From: Pseudomonadota bacterium
Lineage (GTDB): Bacteria > Myxococcota_A > Polyangia > Polyangiales > Polyangiaceae
Direction: 5' to 3'
NCBI GenBank assembly: GCA_023428245.1
Contig: JAEYYX010000055.1
Location: forward strand, 62,001 to 126,000
DNA: 64,000 bases
Shown in pieces: positions 1 through 11,148 of the stretch. Each line of letters begins with the position of its first letter. The stretch's first letter is position 1. A program made the position numbers and the translations under genes. The notes under the pieces are model-generated. The model ran no database searches. It saw nothing but the letters and a program-made list of their open reading frames with translations, and was not told the origin of the DNA.

Positions 1-233
1 GAGAACCGCGTCGTTCTAGCAGGGAGGAAGATGTCCTCGCCTCGCCCCGTATTCCTCTTTTTGTCCTTGGAAGCACGGAACCACCGCCCTGCCCCATCGG
101 CCGGAACACTTCTTGCAAGTAACTCCGCAAGAGCGACGGATGGTTTCTCCGTCCGGTGCTTCCGGAATAACTGCACCTTAGCACGAGTTTCCGAATTGTC
201 TTGTTCCTTTTCAAGACCGGTGAGGTCCCCATT
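1..233. other. Leader region upstream of the sigma factor gene
   Basis: No convincing gene is visible here; the short open frame from 31 to 237 has no family resemblance and overlaps the sigma factor start in another frame. A GG-N10-GC arrangement (GG at 103-104, GC at 115-116, with TTGC at the -12 side) has the spacing of a sigma-54 promoter, but the -24 element is imperfect and the match may be chance. No clear sigma-70 promoter is visible. Confidence 0.4.
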
Positions 234-1586
234 ATGAATCAAGAACAGCGCCCCATTCGCAAGTCCACAGCTCAGGCCCGCGTTCATGCAGCCTCGGCCG
301 TCCGCGCGCCCCGTTCCGTCGAGGGAGGAGCTGCGACCCCGATCGCCGTGCGTTCCGGCGGCAAGAGCGTCGTGCCCTCGCGTCGGGACGACGAGGGAGC
401 TGATTCGGTTCTGAGCCGCTATTTTCGCGAGATGTCTGTGCACCAGGTGATGGGTGCGCACGAGGAGCTCGAAGCAGCGGAGGGGGTCGAGCGTGCGGAG
501 GTCGACATGTGGCGCGCGCTGCTCTCGTATGCCCCTGCGACGCCTCATTTGCTGCGAGAGCTCGAGGCTCGGGCTCTCGAGGTGCCTGAGGAAGATCGCC
601 CCGATCTGAACTCGGTGCACGAGCTCCGCGGACTGCTCGCGGCCACTGGGGGCAAGACTTTGACTCCCGAGCAGGCGGAGCGCTGGGCTTCGCTCTGTGC
701 TGACTTGGCGCGGACCCTTCGTATGCCCGACTCAGATCGGCTCTGGATGAACCACGCCTCTGCGACAGCTCGTCGGATGACCCAAGAGCTTCATCCCGAC
801 GAGTCCGAGCGACCGATCCTCGACGACAACGATGAGTATCGGAAGTTCGTGCAGCGCATCGATCGCGCCGACATGCGGCAGCAGCTCGCCAAGAACAAGT
901 TCGTCAAGGCGAACCTACGGCTCGTGGTGAGCATCGCCCGCCGTTACAACCGCGGCCGTCTACCGCTGATCGATCTGATCCAGGAGGGCAACATCGGCCT
1001 CATGAAGGCCGTCGAGCGCTTCGATCACACTCGGGGATACCGCTTCTCGACGTACGCGTCCTGGTGGATCCGCCACGCGATCAGTCGTGCTCTCGCGGAC
1101 AAGGGTCGCGCCGTGCGCATCCCGGTGCACATGCTCGACACCTATAACCGCGTCGCCCGTGCCAAGCAGACGATTGCGGCGCGCATGGGTCGCGAAGCGA
1201 CGCCAGAGGAGCTCGAGAAAGAGACGGGCATTCCTCAGGAAAAGCTCGACAAGGTGAAGGACCTGTACGCCGACACGCCCTTCTCTTTGGATCGGCCAGT
1301 GGGTGACGAGGACGGACGAAAGTTCATCGACTTCCTTGTGGAAGAGGACACCCCTTCGCCTCACGACAGTCTCGCCGCGGAGCGATGGGCCTCTGAGGTG
1401 AAGAGGCTCCTGTCGACCCTCACGCCCATCGAATCGAACATCATTCGCTGGCGTTTCGGTCTCGACAACGAAGATGAGCTCACGCTCAAAGAGATCGGTG
1501 ACAAGTACAACCTGTCCCGCGAGCGAATTCGTCAGCTCCAAGAGCAGGCAATCTCCAAGATCCGGAAGCAGATGAGAGACTTCTAA
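234..1586 (+). CDS. RNA polymerase sigma factor, sigma-70 family, RpoD/RpoH-like
   Basis: Directs RNA polymerase to promoters. The 450-residue product has a sigma region 1.2-like segment at about 57-90, region 2 at about 220-290 with the family signature DLIQEGNIGLMKAV (247-260) and the aromatic RFSTYASWWIR stretch, region 3 at about 298-375, and region 4 at about 385-445 with the helix-turn-helix NLSRERIRQLQEQA. About 130 residues of non-conserved, mostly helical sequence separate regions 1.2 and 2, as in primary-type sigma factors. The first 55 residues are Arg/Ala-rich and probably disordered. ATG at 234 is chosen because an in-frame upstream ATG at 201 adds only 11 unlikely residues. Myxobacteria carry several RpoD-like sigma factors, so this may be an alternative (stress or developmental) member rather than RpoD itself; at 450 residues it is shorter than a typical proteobacterial RpoD. 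A bidirectional terminator follows. Confidence 0.93.
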   Translation: MNQEQRPIRKSTAQARVHAASAVRAPRSVEGGAATPIAVRSGGKSVVPSRRDDEGADSVLSRYFREMSVHQVMGAHEELEAAEGVERAEVDMWRALLSYAPATPHLLRELEARALEVPEEDRPDLNSVHELRGLLAATGGKTLTPEQAERWASLCADLARTLRMPDSDRLWMNHASATARRMTQELHPDESERPILDDNDEYRKFVQRIDRADMRQQLAKNKFVKANLRLVVSIARRYNRGRLPLIDLIQEGNIGLMKAVERFDHTRGYRFSTYASWWIRHAISRALADKGRAVRIPVHMLDTYNRVARAKQTIAARMGREATPEELEKETGIPQEKLDKVKDLYADTPFSLDRPVGDEDGRKFIDFLVEEDTPSPHDSLAAERWASEVKRLLSTLTPIESNIIRWRFGLDNEDELTLKEIGDKYNLSRERIRQLQEQAISKIRKQMRDF

Positions 1587-1608
1587 TAGTCCTCACGACT
1601 CAGGCGAA

Positions 1609-1644
1609 CCGAAGACCCCGCCGCGTGCGCGCCGGGGTCTTCGG
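1609..1644. terminator. Bidirectional hairpin terminator
   Basis: A perfect 12-bp stem (1609-1620 with 1633-1644) encloses a 12-base loop. It sits between the convergent ends of the sigma factor gene (stop at 1586) and the dehydrogenase gene (stop at 1649 on the minus strand), so it probably serves both. The T-run on the plus side is weak. Confidence 0.75.
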
Positions 1645-1648
1645 CTAT

Positions 1649-2383
1649 TTAGCGACCCGAGAGGAAGCTCAGTTTTTGGAAGATGGCCTCCGGCATGTTT
1701 CGCACCACGGCCATGATGAAGAACCAGAATCGAGGCACGTAGACCTCACCCGCGCGCCTATCGATGGCCCGCACGATGCCGCGGGCTGCTTGGGGGATGC
1801 TCGCGAACACGGCATTCTTCTTGTGGCGGGTGGTCATCTTGGTGTCCACCGGTCCGAGCTTGATGGTGACGACGTGGGCCTTTCCCCAGAGCCTCGAGCG
1901 GAGGCCCTGCAGGTACAGAGTTAGGCCACCTTTCGCGGCCCCGTAGGTGTAGTTGCGGGGACGGCCTCGCACACCGGCGACTGAGGTGATGACAGCGAGC
2001 GTGCCGTGAGCGTTTCTTTCGACGTGCTGGGCGAGGGGGATGAGCTGGGCGACTGCGCTCAAGAGATTTACTTCGATTTGGAGTTTCGCCTCGATGAAGT
2101 TCCGTTCGCTCTCGAGTTGGTCGCCGAGATAGCCTTGGCAAAGGAGCGCAACATCGAGCCTGCCGAGCGCGGTGAGCGCACGCTCTACTGCGGCGCTTGC
2201 TGGGGCGTAGTCTGTGAAGTCGACGGCCTCCGAGCCGATGACGGCGGCGTCGAGCTCCGACGAGAGCTTTGCGAGCGCTTCGGGACTCCGCGCGAGGAGA
2301 TAGAGACGCGCGCCGTGGGCGGAGTAGATGCGTGCGACTTCGGCGGCGATGTCAGAGGTTGCTCCTAAGATGAGTACGTTCAT
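1649..2383 (-). CDS. Short-chain dehydrogenase/reductase
   Basis: A 244-residue SDR oxidoreductase. The N-terminal Rossmann motif is LGATSDIA (residues 6-13), where Asp replaces the more usual Gly. The catalytic Ser134 and the Tyr147-x3-Lys151 pair (YGAAK) are present, so the protein should be active with NAD(P)H. The C-terminus ends in an aromatic, hydrophobic segment (about residues 218-235) that may lie on the membrane. The overall pattern resembles the DprE2-like branch of SDRs that act on lipid-linked or sugar substrates, but the substrate cannot be read from sequence. It is divergent from the transglutaminase-like gene, with 98 bases between the two starts. Confidence 0.85.
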   Translation of the reverse strand: MNVLILGATSDIAAEVARIYSAHGARLYLLARSPEALAKLSSELDAAVIGSEAVDFTDYAPASAAVERALTALGRLDVALLCQGYLGDQLESERNFIEAKLQIEVNLLSAVAQLIPLAQHVERNAHGTLAVITSVAGVRGRPRNYTYGAAKGGLTLYLQGLRSRLWGKAHVVTIKLGPVDTKMTTRHKKNAVFASIPQAARGIVRAIDRRAGEVYVPRFWFFIMAVVRNMPEAIFQKLSFLSGR

Positions 2384-2481
2384 GGAGTCGTCTTCCGGTA
2401 AGCTCGGGAAGTCGGTTCATACACGACCGATGCCGCCTTTTCGACGGGCGTCTGGACGAAGAGTCTTCTAACCTCTCGATC

Positions 2482-3147
2482 GTGGAACTCGAATCGACCG
2501 ATCTCTCAAAGTACCTCTGCATGACCGACGTCGTCGACGGTCACCTGAGCGAGCTCGCTGAGCAAGCGAAGGGACTGACCTGTCGGCTCGAATCGGACGT
2601 GGCACGCGCGCGAGCGATCTTCGAATGGGTGCGCGATGAGATCCCTCATTCCCACGATATCGGTTCGGAGATCGTGACCTGTTCGGCGAGCGAAGTGCTC
2701 CGTGAGAGGACGGGGATCTGCTACGCGAAGAGTCACCTCCTTGCAGCGCTGGCTCGCGCGGTGGGGATCCCGACGGGCTTCTGTTACCAGGTCTATCTGG
2801 CTGAGCCCGAGACGGGCAAAACGGCGGTCCACGCGTTCAATGCCTTGTATATTGCGAGTCTCGGCCGCTGGCTCCGGCTTGATGCCCGCGGCAACACCGG
2901 AGAAATCGACGCCCAGTTTGATCTCGAGAAGGAGCGGCTCGCTTTTCCGGTCGATCCGGAGAAGGGTGAGCTGTTCATTTACGATGGGGTTTTCTGCGAG
3001 CCAGCCCTCGAAGTGGTTGAAGCACTTCGGCGCCACAGGCGGCGGAGTGAACTCTGGCTGGACCTGCCCGAACGATTGGCAGACGAGCGTCTCTGCTCGG
3101 CCGACCGCGAGCGGAACGAGACTCTTCCGAAACGAAGCTGGGTCTGA
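2482..3147 (+). CDS. Transglutaminase-like cysteine protease/peptidase family protein
   Basis: A 221-residue protein with the transglutaminase-like fold. The catalytic triad is visible as Cys80 in GICYAKS, His117 in VHAFN and Asp134 in RLDARGN. No signal peptide is evident, so it is probably cytoplasmic. Bacterial members of this family are usually proteases or amidases rather than protein cross-linkers. The start is a GTG at 2482, the first in-frame start after the divergent SDR gene. No operon partner is present on its strand. The substrate is unknown. Confidence 0.83.
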   Translation: MELESTDLSKYLCMTDVVDGHLSELAEQAKGLTCRLESDVARARAIFEWVRDEIPHSHDIGSEIVTCSASEVLRERTGICYAKSHLLAALARAVGIPTGFCYQVYLAEPETGKTAVHAFNALYIASLGRWLRLDARGNTGEIDAQFDLEKERLAFPVDPEKGELFIYDGVFCEPALEVVEALRRHRRRSELWLDLPERLADERLCSADRERNETLPKRSWV

Positions 3148-3625
3148 GCTCCGGGTCGGGTCGTCGAGCGGTCTCCTCAATGACTCATGAGTCGGGGTGG
3201 GCCAGCTTCCCGGAATGTTTCGGAGCGCCCCGGACCGGGGGACAGGGCCTCCAAGGATGTCCTGAGGGTGGGGCAGCAGTGGGGTCCCGGGGCGCCGTTT
3301 TGCCTTGAGATTTCGGATGTTTCGATCTGCGCAAACTCTGCGGGAGCGCCCGGGCTCCCCGATGAGGTCAAAAATTTCAACGTAGTCGTAGAATTGCGGG
3401 ATAAAGCTGAGTCATTTCGTATGGTTGAGTGGTCTCAGCGCGACCCGATTTACTTTTCCTGAACGGGACCGCATAACCCGCCCGCAACCCCGAGCGGACT
3501 CCACCCGACTGTGGCCTTTGTTTTGGCGAATCGGTTCGCCAAAGGGCTCAGACCCGGCAGTCCTTTCGACCGCTTGCAGCGCAAGTCGCGAAAGGTGTGA
3601 GGTCCCCCGAGCCGGTCCAACCAAG
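3148..3625. other. Intergenic leader of the respiratory operon
   Basis: This 478-base stretch has no supported gene; the open frame running into actA from 3425 lacks family resemblance before the ATG at 3626. It contains a perfect 12-base palindrome at 3182-3193 and a strong stem-loop at 3522-3543. The promoter of the act-cox operon should lie here, but no convincing -35/-10 pair is visible. Confidence 0.5.
3522..3543 (+). promoter_or_regulatory. Stem-loop in the presumed 5' leader of the act-cox operon
   Basis: A perfect 9-bp stem (3522-3530 with 3535-3543) is closed by a TCGG tetraloop, about 80 bases upstream of actA. There is no T-run, so it is not a typical intrinsic terminator. It could be an operator palindrome, an RNA stability element or a binding site; the function is not known. 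Confidence 0.45.
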
Positions 3626-4276
3626 ATGAAGCTGTTCGTATTCCCACGCTGGGCCAACAAGACCCGGCAGATTTTCGGCATCGCCTTCGCTGGCATGCCG
3701 ATCTATCTGACCGCTCTCGTCACCTTCGGCTTCTCACCGAAAACTACTGATGTGGGATACCAGCCAAAGCAGCCGGTCCCCTACAGTCACGCTCTCCACG
3801 CAGGTGAGATGGGCCTCGACTGCAAATATTGTCATAACACCGTGGAGCAATCGTCCCACGCTGCGATCCCCCCGACACAGACGTGTTTGAACTGTCACAC
3901 GTTGGTCCATCCGGAGAGTCCGAAGCTCTTGCCGATCCGGGAGAGCGCCGCGACGAACCTGCCGGTCGAGTGGGTCAAGGTGCATAACCTCCCTGACTAC
4001 GTCTACTTCAACCACAGTGCGCACGTGACGCGCGGCGTGGGCTGCGTGTCATGCCACGGCCGTGTGGACCAGATGGAAGAGGTCTACCAGGACCAGCCCC
4101 TCAGCATGAGCTGGTGTCTCGACTGTCACAACCAGCCCGAGAAGAACCTGCGTCCCCCGGAAGAGGCGACGAACATGAACTGGAAGCCACCAGGGGACGC
4201 CGTCGCGTACGGCAAGGCGCTGCGTGAGCAAAACAATATCAATCCACCGACCGACTGCTCCACATGTCATCGATGA
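3626..4276 (+). CDS. actA: Alternative complex III subunit A, pentaheme cytochrome c
   Basis: First subunit of the alternative complex III quinol:electron acceptor oxidoreductase. The 216-residue protein has one membrane-spanning or signal-anchor segment (about residues 14-34) followed by five CxxCH heme c sites at 66-70, 87-91, 140-144, 164-168 and 211-215. The last lies one residue from the C-terminus. Five hemes is the number known for ActA, which relays electrons on the periplasmic side. The start is the ATG at 3626, because the hydrophobic anchor follows directly. The 3' end overlaps the start of actB, indicating translational coupling. It opens a run of tightly spaced genes to 17011. 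Confidence 0.95.
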   Translation: MKLFVFPRWANKTRQIFGIAFAGMPIYLTALVTFGFSPKTTDVGYQPKQPVPYSHALHAGEMGLDCKYCHNTVEQSSHAAIPPTQTCLNCHTLVHPESPKLLPIRESAATNLPVEWVKVHNLPDYVYFNHSAHVTRGVGCVSCHGRVDQMEEVYQDQPLSMSWCLDCHNQPEKNLRPPEEATNMNWKPPGDAVAYGKALREQNNINPPTDCSTCHR

Positions 4277-7276
4277 ATTCCCAGCCCAAAAAGCCCAAGT
4301 ATTGGCGCAGTCTTGCCGAGCTCGAGGGTGACCCCGAGTTTTCGGAGTACGTAGCCCGAGAGTTCCGCGAGCCGCTCGAGCAGACTCCGCTCTCGGACGC
4401 CGGACGTCGCCGTTTCATGCAGCTCATGGGAGCGTCGTTCGCGCTCGCTGGCTGTCACTATCGCGAGGAGAAGATCCTTCCGCACACCTCGCGCCCCGAC
4501 GGGCAGGTACCTGGCGTGCAGACGTCCTACCTCACGGTCATGGACGTCGCCGGCGTGGCGACCCCGCTCGTGGCCACGAGCTACGACGGTCGCCCGATCA
4601 AGGTCCGCGGCCATCGCGAAGATCCGGCCTCGCTCGGCGGTTCCGGTCCCTTCCACGAGGCAGCTATCCTGGGTCTGTATGATCCGGATCGCAGCCAGAA
4701 GGTCTTGCAGGGTCAGGCACCGTCGACCTGGGAAGCCTTCGATGGAGCTCTTCTCGCCGCATATGCCGCGGCCCAGAAGGCGGGCGGCGCGGGCTTCGCA
4801 GTCCTGAGCGGAGCGCACTCGTCTCCGACGCTCGCGCGTCTGCGGACCGAGCTGAAAGCGGAACTCCCCGAGTCCGCTTGGTATGTTTACGAGCCTTCTC
4901 ACGCCTCCGGCAAAGGGCGGGGCGCGGAATTGGCCTTCGGTAAGCGCGCTTCCGAGGTCGTTTCGCCTGAAAAGGCGGACGTCATCGTCGCTCTCGACTC
5001 CGACCTGATCAGCGCGCAGAGCCCTGGCGGCCTCGCTTACGCGCGGAAGGTTTCGGAGCGTCGAGATCCCGACTCCGACTCGATGAGTCGAATCTACGCT
5101 TTCGAGCCTCTGCTCAGCGAACTCGGCAGTCTCGCAGACCACCGCGTCGCCGTGCAGCCCTCGAAGATCGCTGCGGTCTTGGCCTTCCTCGAGGGCATGA
5201 TCGGAAACGAGCTCGGCCGTGCGACGATCCCCGCCCCGAGCGCCGATGTGCTCGGGCCTGAGCTTCACAAAGTGCTCAGCGTGGTGGTTCGTGACCTTCT
5301 TGAGAAGAAGGGCAAGAGCCTCATCACCCTCGGTTCCCGCTACGGCGCGGAGCTCCACGCTTCGGCGCACCGCCTGAACGTGCTGCTCGGAAACGTCGGC
5401 ACCACGGTTCGCTACGTCGAATCCGGCGAAACGCTCTCGGGCGGCGTCGATGAGCTCGCTGCGCTCGTCGCAGATATCGACGCGGGCAAGGTCAAGACGC
5501 TCCTGATCCTGGGTGCGAACCCGGTTTACGACGCTCCGGCGGACATTCCGTTCGCTCCCGCGCTCAGCAAGGTCGAACAATCGTTCCACCTCGGTCTCTA
5601 CCGCGACGAGACGGGTGAAAAGTGCTCCTGGCACGCTCCTGAAGCGCACTTCCTCGAGGTGTGGGGAGACGCGCGGGTCTCGGACGGTACTGTGCGTATC
5701 GCCCAGCCACTCATTGAGCCCCTGCTCGGTGGACGCGCAGCGATCGAGGTTCTGGCTCGTCTCTTGGGCGCACCGAACCCGAGCAGTCAGGCGCTGGTGC
5801 GAACCACGTCTCACCTCCCGACCGAAAGGCTGTGGCGCGCCGCCGTGCACTCAGGTCGTTATGGCGCCGCAGCAAACGAGGTAGCCGTCGAGATTCAGGC
5901 CGCGGCACCCTTTGAGCTACCGAGCGCGAGCGAGCTCGAGGTCATCTTCGAGACGGATCCGGCGGTCTTCGATGGTCGCTTTGCGAACAACGGCTGGCTC
6001 CAGGAGCTGCCGCATCCTCTTTCGAAGCAAGCTTGGGGCAATGCAGCTCTCGTAGGTCCCAGGACCGCAGAGAAGTTCGGTCTCGGCGATGGTCACCTCT
6101 GTGAGGTGACGATCGAAGGGCGCTCCGTTTCTCTCCCGAGCATCATCGCTCCCGGACAGGCTGAGGGAACGATTGCGCTGACGCTCGGCTACGGTCGCAC
6201 TGTCGCTGGCGTCGTCGGCGGATTCTTGAATCCCGCCGAGCCCGTCGAGGTCTCCGGTGTCGACGTCTACAAGGTCCGCCCCTCGAAGGCGCTCTTCCTC
6301 GCCTCGGGCACCGTCAAGAAGTCGGGCGGTCGCCAAGAGCTCGCCATCACGCAGGACCTCTGGGCCATCGATGCGATCGGCAAGAGCGGTCAGAAGCAGC
6401 GCGAAGATCAGCTCGTGCGCGAGACGACACTCGCCGACTACAAGGCGCACCCGGACGGCATCCAGCACAAGGTCCACCATCCGCCGCTCTTGAGCCTCTG
6501 GCAGCCGCCGGTCAGCTACGAGGGGCACAAGTGGGGTATGGCCGTCGACCTCAACAAGTGCACCGGCTGCGCCGCGTGCATCGTCGCTTGCCAGTCGGAG
6601 AACAATATCGCGGTCGTCGGGCGCAACGAAGTCACCAAGGGCCGCGAACTGACCTGGATCCGCGTTGAGCGCTACTACAAAGGCGACGCCGAGAAGGCGA
6701 GCGTACGGCAGCAGCCTGTCATGTGTCAGCAGTGCGAGAACGCGCCCTGCGAGCAGGTTTGTCCCGTGGGCGCGACCATGCATACCGAGGAAGGCCTCAA
6801 TGACATGGTCTACAACCGCTGCATCGGTACGCGGTATTGCTCGAATAACTGCCCCTATAAGGTCCGTCGCTTCAACTACCGGAACTATAACCTCGAGACG
6901 ATCGGCACGACGCCCTACACCGGGACCGACGATCGCCGCGCCAAGCTGAAGGCGATGGCATTCAACCCCGAGGTGACCGTGCGCGGCCGCGGCGTGATGG
7001 AGAAGTGCACCTTCTGCGTGCAGCGCATCCAGAACGCCAAGATCGTCGCCAAGAACCAGCGCCGGCCCCTCAAGGACGGTGAGATCAGCACGGCCTGCGA
7101 GGACGCCTGCCCCTCTGGTGCGATCGTCTTCGGAGATCTGAACGACAAGAACAGCCGCGTCGCGGCTGCCCAAAAGGTGCCCCGCGCTTACGAGCTCCTC
7201 CAGGAGCTGAACAACCGTCCGCGCGTGAACTACCTCGCTCGAATTTCAAACCCGCATCCGGAGCTCTCAGAGGCAG

Positions 7277-7302
<26 letters not shown>
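4273..7302 (+). CDS. actB: Alternative complex III subunit B, molybdopterin-like/iron-sulfur protein
   Basis: Large peripheral subunit (1009 residues). The N-terminal two thirds resembles the molybdopterin-oxidoreductase fold, which in ActB is known to carry no Mo cofactor. The C-terminal third, from about residue 760, has four ferredoxin-type cysteine clusters beginning CTGCAAC, CQQCENAPC, CIGTRYC and CTFC, with the final CEDACP closing the set. A twin-arginine-like RRRFMQLMG is followed by LAGC near residue 50, consistent with Tat export and possible lipidation, as described for other ActB proteins. The chosen ATG at 4273 overlaps the actA stop as ATGA; an ATG three codons upstream (4264) is an alternative. 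The C-terminus is His-rich (EHKSEHH) and its coding end overlaps actC by 26 bases. Confidence 0.95.
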
Positions 7303-8647
<1,345 letters not shown>

Positions 8648-8662
8648 TGGGGCGACTAAGTC

Positions 8663-9886
8663 ATGAGTGACTCTGAGAAACCGCTAGCTACCGAAACCCC
8701 GCTCTACGGGCTCATCGCCGAGTACGACAACCCGACCGCGCTCGTGCACGCTGCGCGCAAGGTGCGCGACGCGGGGTTCCGTCGCTGGGACACTTTTACG
8801 CCGTTCCCGATCCACGGTATCGAGAAGGACATGGGCATCCGGATGACCAGGCTGCCCTGGCTCGTCCTCGGGTTTGCCCTGACCGGGATGGCGGTTGCGA
8901 CCTACTTCCAATACTGGACCAACAGCGTCGACTACCGCTGGATCATCTCAGGTAAGCCCTTTTGGAGCTGGCCCGCGAACGTTCCAATCATCTTCGAGAT
9001 GACGATCTTGTTCTCGGCCTTCGCAGCCATCGGCGGCATGCTGTTCTTGAACAACCTGCCGCTCCCGGCGCATCCGCTCGATCTGAAAGAGCGCTTCCGC
9101 AGGGTGACCGACGACAAGTTCTTCCTCGTGATCGAGGCGAGCGATCCGAAGTTCGACGAGCGCGATACCCGTGGGCTCTTGGCAGCGACGAACCCCGTCG
9201 TGCTTGACGATGTCCTCGAGGATCGCGTCACCAGCGACAAGGTCCCCGCTCCGCTCATTTACTCGCTGATCATCCTCGGCGCGATCAGCATGATCCCGTT
9301 CGCGTTCATCGCCCAAGCTCGCGCGTCGAAAACGCGCGAGGGTCGCATTCACGCGGTCTGGGACATGGACTTCTCCCCTGCCTATAAGGCGCAGGAAGGG
9401 AACCCCCTGTTCGGCGACCAACGCGCCATGCGTCCGGCGCCCGAAGGGACGGTCGCTTTGGGTCAGCTCAAGGACGACGACCACCTCTTCGCGGGCAAGG
9501 TCGGCGGTGAGTGGGCTTCGACCTATCCCGAGTCTCTCGCGCTGAACGAGGCGACTATGGAGCGCGGTAAGCAGCAGTTCGGTATCTACTGTACGCCCTG
9601 CCACGGCCAACTTGGCGACGGAAACGGCATCGTCAACCTGCGCGCTGCCAAGCTGAAGCAGGGTTGGGTCCCGCCGAGCGATCTTCATCAAACCTACATC
9701 AAAGAGCAGCCCGCTGGGCAGATCTTCGGGGCGATCACCAACGGCGTGCGCAACATGCCGGCTTACGGACCCCAGATTTCGGCTGAAGATCGCTGGGCCA
9801 TCGTCCTTTACCTTCGTGCTCTTCAGAAGAGCCAATCCGCGAGCGTCAACGACCTGACCGACGCCGAGCGAGCGCAGCTCCAATAA
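8663..9886 (+). CDS. Fused alternative complex III subunits D and E (membrane protein plus monoheme cytochrome c)
   Basis: A 407-residue protein that joins two subunits usually encoded separately. Residues 1 to about 190 match ActD (DUF3341-like): a soluble N-terminal domain beginning LYGLIAEYDNP, then two helices at about 60-80 and 107-129. A further helix at about 198-218 anchors the C-terminal half, which is an ActE-type cytochrome c with CTPCH at about 311-315 and a likely Met ligand in NMPAYG near 364. No frameshift or stop lies between the halves. It follows actC by 15 bases and precedes actF by 9. The heme domain is expected in the periplasm, passing electrons towards CoxB. Confidence 0.92.
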   Translation: MSDSEKPLATETPLYGLIAEYDNPTALVHAARKVRDAGFRRWDTFTPFPIHGIEKDMGIRMTRLPWLVLGFALTGMAVATYFQYWTNSVDYRWIISGKPFWSWPANVPIIFEMTILFSAFAAIGGMLFLNNLPLPAHPLDLKERFRRVTDDKFFLVIEASDPKFDERDTRGLLAATNPVVLDDVLEDRVTSDKVPAPLIYSLIILGAISMIPFAFIAQARASKTREGRIHAVWDMDFSPAYKAQEGNPLFGDQRAMRPAPEGTVALGQLKDDDHLFAGKVGGEWASTYPESLALNEATMERGKQQFGIYCTPCHGQLGDGNGIVNLRAAKLKQGWVPPSDLHQTYIKEQPAGQIFGAITNGVRNMPAYGPQISAEDRWAIVLYLRALQKSQSASVNDLTDAERAQLQ

Positions 9887-9895
9887 GGGTCTCTC

Positions 9896-11140
9896 ATGGC
9901 TGATCAACATCATTCAAAATCGGACTCGCACGGCGCCCACGACGCGGCCCCGAAGCTCACGGATTCGATCCGTCTGTCGGGCGCGGACCTGTCGCTCTCG
10001 AAGACCGCCTTCGCGGTCGGTGTGATCGGGCTCGGCGGTGCCTTCGCTCTCGGCGGTGGTCTGTACGGTAAGCAGTTCCAGCACTCGTACCTCACGGCGT
10101 TCATGTGGGGCCTCAGCATCACGCTCGGTGCCCTCTTCTGGGTCACCTTGCAGCACCTCGTGAATGCTCGCTGGAGTGTGGTAGTGCGTCGCCTCGGTGA
10201 GCTCTTGGCTCAGGGCGTCGTCCTGATGGCCCTTTTGGCCATTCCGCTCCTGGTCCCCGTCCTTCAGCACAACGACACGCTGTTTCGCTGGCTGGACCAC
10301 GACACCATTCACGGGATCAGCTCGAAGACTGCGTACTTGAACCCGAGCTTCTTCCTCGGGCGCATGGTCTTCTATTTTGCATACTTCGCGCTCATGGCGA
10401 CCTTCTGGCTGAAGAAGTCGCGAGAGCAAGAGAAGGGCGGCGGCGAAGAGCTCACGCGGTCACTTCAAGGTAAGGCGGCGCCAGCCATGATCGTGTTCGC
10501 CCTCTCGGTGACCTTCTGTGCGATCGACTTCTTGATGACCCTTGATCCGATGTGGTTCTCGACCATCTTCGGCGTCTACTACTTCGCGACCTGCGTCCTC
10601 ACGTTCCACTCGGTCCTGGCGCTGTTCGCAATGTGGCTCCAGAAGAAGGGTCACCTTACTAGCGCCGTCACCACCGAGCACTATCACGACATCGGGAAGA
10701 TGATGTTCGCCTTCACGGCGTTCTGGACGTACATCGCCTTCTCCCAGTTCATGCTGATCTGGTACGCGAACATCCCGGAAGAGACGGCCTGGTTCAAAGA
10801 CCGACTCGAGGGGAACTGGCTCAGCGCCACGCTCGTGCTCGCGGCAGCGCACTTCGTGATCCCGTTCTTTGGGATGATGTCGCGCGAGATCAAGCGCAAT
10901 AGGACGACGCTCGCTTTCTGGTCCGTCTGGATCCTCGTGATCTGTTGGTTTGACATGTACTGGCTCGTTGCGCCGAACCTTCACAAGGGCGGCATGGCGA
11001 TCGGTCTCGTCGACATCCTCGCCTGGGTTGGCGTGGCCGGCCTGCTCCTCGGATTCGTCCTTAGTAAGGCGAAAGACACCAACCTGATCCCGACCGGGGA
11101 TCCGCGGCTCGGCCGATCGCTCACCTTCCAGAACATTTGA
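9896..11140 (+). CDS. actF: Alternative complex III subunit F, NrfD-like membrane protein
   Basis: A 414-residue polytopic membrane protein with about ten helices, the second NrfD-like subunit of alternative complex III and partner of ActC. The N-terminal 20 residues are His/Asp/Ser-rich (HHSKSDSHGAHD) and precede the first helix, in keeping with the His-rich tails elsewhere in this operon. The start at 9896 lies nine bases after the actDE stop. The stop at 11138-11140 is followed after eight bases by the next ATG. Confidence 0.94.
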   Translation: MADQHHSKSDSHGAHDAAPKLTDSIRLSGADLSLSKTAFAVGVIGLGGAFALGGGLYGKQFQHSYLTAFMWGLSITLGALFWVTLQHLVNARWSVVVRRLGELLAQGVVLMALLAIPLLVPVLQHNDTLFRWLDHDTIHGISSKTAYLNPSFFLGRMVFYFAYFALMATFWLKKSREQEKGGGEELTRSLQGKAAPAMIVFALSVTFCAIDFLMTLDPMWFSTIFGVYYFATCVLTFHSVLALFAMWLQKKGHLTSAVTTEHYHDIGKMMFAFTAFWTYIAFSQFMLIWYANIPEETAWFKDRLEGNWLSATLVLAAAHFVIPFFGMMSREIKRNRTTLAFWSVWILVICWFDMYWLVAPNLHKGGMAIGLVDILAWVGVAGLLLGFVLSKAKDTNLIPTGDPRLGRSLTFQNI

Positions 11141-11148
11141 GGAAAAAC

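Noticed and set aside
4267..7173. Two long minus-strand open frames opposite actB (527 and 418 codons)
   Set aside because: They mirror a well-conserved iron-sulfur protein in a GC-rich genome; their composition is Arg/Val/Glu/Asp-rich with no family motif, so they are shadow frames.
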